Position numbers and translations under genes: made by a program. The notes under the pieces were generated by a model. That model saw nothing but the letters and a program-made list of their open reading frames with translations, made no database searches and was not told the DNA's origin. A stretch of 10,345 bases of DNA, taken from Bdellovibrio sp. (lineage in GTDB: Bacteria > Bdellovibrionota > Bdellovibrionia > Bdellovibrionales > Bdellovibrionaceae). Where the stretch lies: positions 1-10,345 of the forward strand of contig PSRN01000128.1 in the NCBI GenBank assembly GCA_003176075.1, written 5' to 3'. The stretch's first letter is position 1. Every line of letters starts with the position of its first letter. Below are positions 7,104 through 10,345 of the stretch, piece after piece.

Positions 7104-8299
7104 AAGGTTCCGTCTTGAAGTCGGTTCACCGGCAGGTAAGCCCGCCGATAGGGATATTGCGCCGCCAGCTCCTCATCCACATCAACCCCATGACCCGGCT
7201 GATCTCCCGGCGCCAGGGATCCTTGCGCAAATTGGTAGGCATGAGGAAAGACGGCGTCCGTCTCGGGCGTGTGTCGCATGTATTCTTGAATGCCAAAATT
7301 ATGAATTGAAAGATCAAAATGAAGGGCAGCCCCCATCGTGACCGGCGAAAGATCAGTGGCGCCATGGCAACCCGTGCGCACCTGATAAAGCGCCGCCAGC
7401 CCGGCGATCTGCCGCAAATGGGTGATGCCTCCAGCATGAACAACGGTGCAGCGGATATAATCGATCAGCTGTTCTTCAATCAGCTCACGGCAATCATGAA
7501 TGCTGCTGAACACCTCCCCCACCGCCAGCGGCGTCACTGTCCCCTGGCGAATCAAACGGAAGGCCTGTTGATTTTCAGCGGGGGTCGGATCCTCCAGCCA
7601 AAAAAGCCGATAAGGCTCGAGCGAGCGACCCAGCCTTGCCGCTTCGATGGGGGTCAGGCGATGATGAACATCATGCAAAAAATGGGGCTCAAAGCCGAAA
7701 CGCGCCCGCGCTTTTTCAAACAACTTCGGCGTCCAATCCAGATACTTCTCGCTTGACCACACATTTTCGGTGGGAAGCGCGCCGTCCGCCGGCTCGTAAA
7801 AGAGTCTATCTTTGGAGACGCCATAGGTGCTGGGAAGACCGGGAACTCCACATTGAATGCGAATGGCCTTGTATCCCATATCCACGTAGCTGGCCACTTC
7901 GTCCAATGCCTGCTCAATGTCTTTGCCATTGGCATGACCGTAAACAAGCACCGACTCGCGACTTTTTCCGCCCAGCAGTTGGTAAAGCGGCAAACCCGCC
8001 GCCTTGGCTTTAAGATCCCAAAGCGCCGTATCGACAGCGGCAATGGCTGTCATGGTGACAGGACCCCGGCGCCAATAGGCGCCGCGATAAAGGTATTGCC
8101 AAGTGTCTTCGATGCGGTGGGCATCGCGCCCGACCAGACAGGGAATCACGTGATCCTCGAGGTAAGAAACCACCGCCAGCTCGCGGCCATTCAGGGTCGC
8201 ATCACCAAGCCCGTAAAGACCCTCGTCTGTCATGATTTTCAAAGTTACAAAATTTCGCCCGGGACAAGTCACGATCACTTTGGCCGATTCAATTTTCAT
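7091..8299 (-). CDS. manD: D-mannonate dehydratase, enolase superfamily (ManD/RspA type)
   Basis: Cytosolic Mg-dependent enzyme that dehydrates D-mannonate to 2-keto-3-deoxygluconate, the substrate of the KDG kinase in the same locus. At 402 residues it is as long as the characterised Novosphingobium ManD, and the known active-site residues fall at the same numbers: Arg147 and Tyr159 (catalytic), metal ligands Asp210, Glu236 and Glu262, and catalytic His212 and His312. Further landmarks are CPGRNFVTLK near the N-terminus, RGAYWRRGPVTM at 72-83, GCHGATDLSPVTMG at ~310-323 and the C-terminal His-Asn-Trp. Ala314 is, as I recall, associated with true mannonate dehydratases rather than the gluconate-type relatives with Pro. 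An AAGGGGA site lies 12 nt before the ATG. It is transcribed divergently from uxaC-uxuB and replaces the unrelated UxuA enzyme in this pathway. Confidence 0.93.
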   Translation of the reverse strand: MKIESAKVIVTCPGRNFVTLKIMTDEGLYGLGDATLNGRELAVVSYLEDHVIPCLVGRDAHRIEDTWQYLYRGAYWRRGPVTMTAIAAVDTALWDLKAKAAGLPLYQLLGGKSRESVLVYGHANGKDIEQALDEVASYVDMGYKAIRIQCGVPGLPSTYGVSKDRLFYEPADGALPTENVWSSEKYLDWTPKLFEKARARFGFEPHFLHDVHHRLTPIEAARLGRSLEPYRLFWLEDPTPAENQQAFRLIRQGTVTPLAVGEVFSSIHDCRELIEEQLIDYIRCTVVHAGGITHLRQIAGLAALYQVRTGCHGATDLSPVTMGAALHFDLSIHNFGIQEYMRHTPETDAVFPHAYQFAQGSLAPGDQPGHGVDVDEELAAQYPYRRAYLPVNRLQDGTLHNW

Positions 8300-8338
8300 A
8301 GGTATTCAATCCCCTTATTTTCCCGGGTATTTCTTTTC

Positions 8339-8351
8339 ACGGATATTCCGT
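8339..8351. promoter_or_regulatory. Candidate operator ACGGA-TAT-TCCGT between manD and uxaC
   Basis: A perfect 5-bp inverted repeat with a 3-nt centre lies in the divergent intergenic region, about 40 bp upstream of the manD ATG and 50 bp upstream of the uxaC ATG. One bound dimer here could control both directions. It differs from the LacI-type palindrome at 288-301, so a different regulator is possible. The symmetry is seen; the function is inferred from position. Confidence 0.4.
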
Positions 8352-8356
8352 TCTTT

Positions 8357-8370
8357 CTCGCTGGCGCGAG
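8357..8370. repeat. Inverted repeat CTCGC-TGGC-GCGAG before uxaC
   Basis: CTCGC (8357-8361) and GCGAG (8366-8370) are reverse complements around a TGGC loop. It sits 15 bp upstream of a CATAAT -10-like hexamer (8385-8390), about where a -35 element for uxaC would fall, and no recognisable -35 is present there. An activator site is one explanation. The GC-rich 5-bp stem could also be chance. Confidence 0.3.
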
Positions 8371-8384
8371 CCCTCACACTTGGG

Positions 8385-8390
8385 CATAAT
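8385..8390 (+). promoter_or_regulatory. -10-like hexamer CATAAT before uxaC
   Basis: CATAAT matches the sigma-70 -10 consensus in five of six positions. Transcription would begin near 8397, only a few bases before the ATG at 8401, and no Shine-Dalgarno sequence precedes that ATG. No good -35 box is present at the expected distance. The hexamer lies inside the extra segment that a TTG start at 8380 would add, which argues for the ATG. Confidence 0.3.
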
Positions 8391-8400
8391 CAATTTCCGA

Positions 8401-9846
8401 ATGACCATTCCCCATTCCCAGCTATCACCGGATCGACTGTTTCCGATCGATCCACAGCATCGCGCCTTGAGCCGCAACCTCTACGAAGAGATCAAAGGGC
8501 TGCCCATCATCAGCCCTCATGGCCACACTGACCCGGCTTGGTTCGCCTTGGATCAGCCCTTTGCCAATCCAGCGGCTCTCTTAATCACTCCTGACCATTA
8601 CCTCTTGCGCCTGCTCTACAGCCAGGGTCTGGCGCTGGAATCATTCGGCCGCGAACCCCTGGATAACCAACCCTTCGAGCAGCGCGGGCGGCAAAGCCGC
8701 CACGAGTGTGATCCTCGCACGATCTGGCGGCTGTTTGCCAAGCATTTTTATCTATTTCGCGGAACTCCCAGCGCTCTCTGGATGGCGCAAGTTTTGAGCG
8801 AAGTTTTCAGCGTGCCTGAGGGGTTGAACGCGGACTCCGCCGATCAGATTTATGATCAGGTTCATGCAGCCCTGGGTCGCCCTGATTTTCGGCCGCGCTC
8901 GCTCTTTAAAAAATTCAATATCGAAGTCCTTTGCACGACCGACGGGCCCACGGATCCGCTCCAGCATCACCAGCAAATCCGCCAGAGCGGCTGGCCCGCC
9001 CGAATCATTCCTTGCTTTCGACCGGACCCCGTTTTGGACCCCGAGCACGAGCACTTTCAACAAGAATTGAACCGCCTCAGCGAGCTCACCGGCGAGGACA
9101 CACTTTCATTTGCCGGTTACTTGCTGGCTTTGAGAAATCGACGTGACTTCTTTCGCTCGCTGGGCGCCACTTCCACCGATCATGGCCACCCCACGGCGGC
9201 CACCTTGGAGGCGACGCCACTGGACGCGGAAAAACTCTTTCACCGGGCCATCTCCGGCACGGCCTCTCCGAGTGAGGCGGAAAAATTCCGCGCCATGATG
9301 TTGTTTGAAATGGCCCGCATGAGTTTGGATGATGGACTCGTGATGCAACTTCATCCCGGCGCTTGCCGCAACCACAATCAGTTTCTCTATCAGCGTTTTG
9401 GCCGCGACGTGGGCGGCGATATTCCCACTCCGACTGAATATGTCCGCGCCCTCAAACCAATGCTGGACCGGTTCGGCAACGAAAAAAACTTTCGTTTGAT
9501 TCTTTTCACTCTCGATGAAAGTGTTTACGCGCGGGAGTTGGCGCCGCTCGCCGGCCTCTATCCGGCGGTGAAACTGGGACCCCCTTGGTGGTTTCATGAC
9601 AGCCCCGAAGGCATGAAGCGATTCCGCGAGCAGGTGACGGAGACGGCCGGAATTTACAACACGGTCGGCTTCAACGACGACACGCGCGCCTTTTGTTCCA
9701 TTCCGGCCCGCCACGACATGGCCCGACGGATGGATTGCGTGATGCTGGCGAAGTGGGTGCTTGAACATCGCCTGCGCGAGGACGAAGCCCTTGAAATGGC
9801 CCATGACTTGACCTACCGTCTGGCCAAGGAATCCTACCGTCTGTGA
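8401..9846 (+). CDS. uxaC: Glucuronate (uronate) isomerase
   Basis: Cytosolic member of the amidohydrolase superfamily that isomerises D-glucuronate to D-fructuronate (and often D-galacturonate to D-tagaturonate), the first intracellular step of the pathway. The 481-residue protein has the metal-binding pair His40-Gly-His42 in SPHGHTDPAW, the CTTDGPTD segment at 178-185, a conserved Arg-Pro-Asp at 207-209, His318 in MQLHPG, the Trp396-Trp397 pair, and NDDTR at 425-429, which lies in the region of the superfamily's terminal catalytic Asp. The SPHGHTDPAW opening and LLITPDHYLLRLLYSQG mark a subgroup different from E. coli UxaC. A TTG at 8380 would add seven residues, but ATG 8401 fits better because a -10-like hexamer lies between. 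It is divergent from manD and overlaps the following uxuB by 4 bp. Confidence 0.92.
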   Translation: MTIPHSQLSPDRLFPIDPQHRALSRNLYEEIKGLPIISPHGHTDPAWFALDQPFANPAALLITPDHYLLRLLYSQGLALESFGREPLDNQPFEQRGRQSRHECDPRTIWRLFAKHFYLFRGTPSALWMAQVLSEVFSVPEGLNADSADQIYDQVHAALGRPDFRPRSLFKKFNIEVLCTTDGPTDPLQHHQQIRQSGWPARIIPCFRPDPVLDPEHEHFQQELNRLSELTGEDTLSFAGYLLALRNRRDFFRSLGATSTDHGHPTAATLEATPLDAEKLFHRAISGTASPSEAEKFRAMMLFEMARMSLDDGLVMQLHPGACRNHNQFLYQRFGRDVGGDIPTPTEYVRALKPMLDRFGNEKNFRLILFTLDESVYARELAPLAGLYPAVKLGPPWWFHDSPEGMKRFREQVTETAGIYNTVGFNDDTRAFCSIPARHDMARRMDCVMLAKWVLEHRLREDEALEMAHDLTYRLAKESYRL

Positions 9847-10345
9847 AGCCGCGGCCAACGCAAAAACCACGACCCTTGAATCTTACGACTTTCGAAAATC
9901 TCGCGAATCTTTCGAATCTTTCGAATTTCAAGAATCCTGCGAACCTCACCGAGCTTGACCCTCGGCTGGAGCGCCCGCCCTACCGGCCCGAAGAGGTGGG
10001 CATCGGTCATTTGCACCTGGGACTGGGCTCCTTTTTTCGCGCCCATCTGGCGGTCTACAGCGACGAAATTCTAGCGCATGACCGGCGCTGGGGAATCTCG
10101 GCGACCAGTCTGCACAGCGAGCGCCTGATCATGCAACTGCGCCGTCAGGACGGTCTTTACATTGTCGAAGACGGTCCCGGCCGCGCACGCATCATCGGCT
10201 CGTTGCGCGAGACTCTGCTGGCGCGGCAGGAGTCAGCCCGCCTGCTGGCCCGGCTGGCTGACCCCGGCGTGCAAGTGGTGACGCTCACGGTGACCGAGAA
10301 AGGTTACCTGCTGGACGAGGCTTCGCAAAAAGACCAGGCTGCCCT
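9843..10345 (+). CDS. uxuB: Fructuronate reductase / mannitol dehydrogenase family, 5' part
   Basis: NAD-dependent polyol dehydrogenase that would reduce D-fructuronate to D-mannonate, linking UxaC to ManD. The gene runs off the window; 167 codons are visible. The Rossmann motif HLHLGLGSFFRAH (codons ~55-67), a WGISATSL segment, the QDGLYIVED stretch and the VTLTVTEKGY motif identify the mannitol dehydrogenase N-terminal domain. The start is assigned to GTG 9843, which overlaps the uxaC stop as GTGA; AAGGA lies 12 nt upstream at 9826-9830. A TTG at 9876 is possible but has no ribosome site. The first ~50 residues are longer than usual and include a run of six x-x-Asn triplets encoded by a 9-bp repeat. 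Tagaturonate or mannitol reductases share the fold; fructuronate is favoured because UxaC and ManD flank it. Confidence 0.87.
   Translation, partial: MKPRPTQKPRPLNLTTFENLANLSNLSNFKNPANLTELDPRLERPPYRPEEVGIGHLHLGLGSFFRAHLAVYSDEILAHDRRWGISATSLHSERLIMQLRRQDGLYIVEDGPGRARIIGSLRETLLARQESARLLARLADPGVQVVTLTVTEKGYLLDEASQKDQAA
9891..9953 (+). repeat. Degenerate 9-bp tandem repeat in the uxuB N-terminus
   Basis: Seven consecutive 9-bp units, consensus CTTTCGAAT, run from 9891 to 9953. Two units (9909-9917 and 9918-9926) are identical and the others differ at a few positions. The period is in frame and encodes FEN, LAN, LSN, LSN, FKN, PAN and LTE, so Asn recurs every third residue six times. The array precedes the Rossmann domain and corresponds to the extra length at the N-terminus. 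Confidence 0.75.

Noticed and set aside
9106..9870. 254-codon minus-strand ORF opposite uxaC
   Set aside because: It lies antisense to a well-supported isomerase gene with clear catalytic motifs; its translation resembles no family and is explained as a shadow of GC-rich coding DNA.
1..10345. CRISPR arrays, tRNA/rRNA genes, insertion sequences, phage or defence genes
   Set aside because: I saw no evenly spaced direct repeats, RNA gene sequences, transposase motifs or terminal inverted repeats anywhere in the window.

Overview
The window is a hexuronate (glucuronate) catabolic locus from a bacterium, interrupted by one very large secreted protein gene. The organism is probably Gram-negative and saprophytic. 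Support for this is the ExuT-type uptake system, the D-mannonate dehydratase of the enolase superfamily, and a secreted fibronectin-III/Ig multidomain protein of a kind common in environmental Acidobacteriota, Verrucomicrobiota and Bdellovibrionota-like genomes. The phylum cannot be fixed from the sequence alone.

Layout: bases 1-333 are an upstream region with a LacI-family-type operator and a short perfect hairpin. A plus-strand operon follows: an ExuT-like MFS transporter (334-1611), KDPG aldolase (1643-2287) and KDG kinase (2288-3277), the last two abutting with no gap. After a 189-bp gap comes a 1192-residue secreted protein (3467-7045) with a signal peptide, an N-terminal beta domain, about six FN3/Ig-like modules and two related C-terminal domains. 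It converges on a minus-strand D-mannonate dehydratase gene, manD (7091-8299). A ~100-bp divergent promoter region with two inverted repeats separates manD from a plus-strand pair: glucuronate isomerase uxaC (8401-9846) and, overlapping it by 4 bp (GTGA), the 5' part of a fructuronate reductase/mannitol-dehydrogenase-family gene, uxuB-like (9843 to the window end).

Together the enzymes form a complete route: hexuronate uptake (ExuT), glucuronate to fructuronate (UxaC), to D-mannonate (UxuB), to 2-keto-3-deoxygluconate (ManD in place of the usual UxuA), to KDPG (KdgK), to pyruvate plus glyceraldehyde-3-phosphate (KdgA). The upper steps lie in the divergent manD / uxaC-uxuB units and the lower steps with the transporter, and the two promoter regions carry different palindromes. 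No regulator gene and no polysaccharide-degrading enzyme is visible.

The metabolic part is well understood. The less explained items are the large secreted protein and its duplicated C-terminal domain, a 9-bp in-frame tandem repeat at the start of uxuB, a 15-bp duplication that doubles the stop codon of manD, and two unit-leading genes without Shine-Dalgarno sequences.
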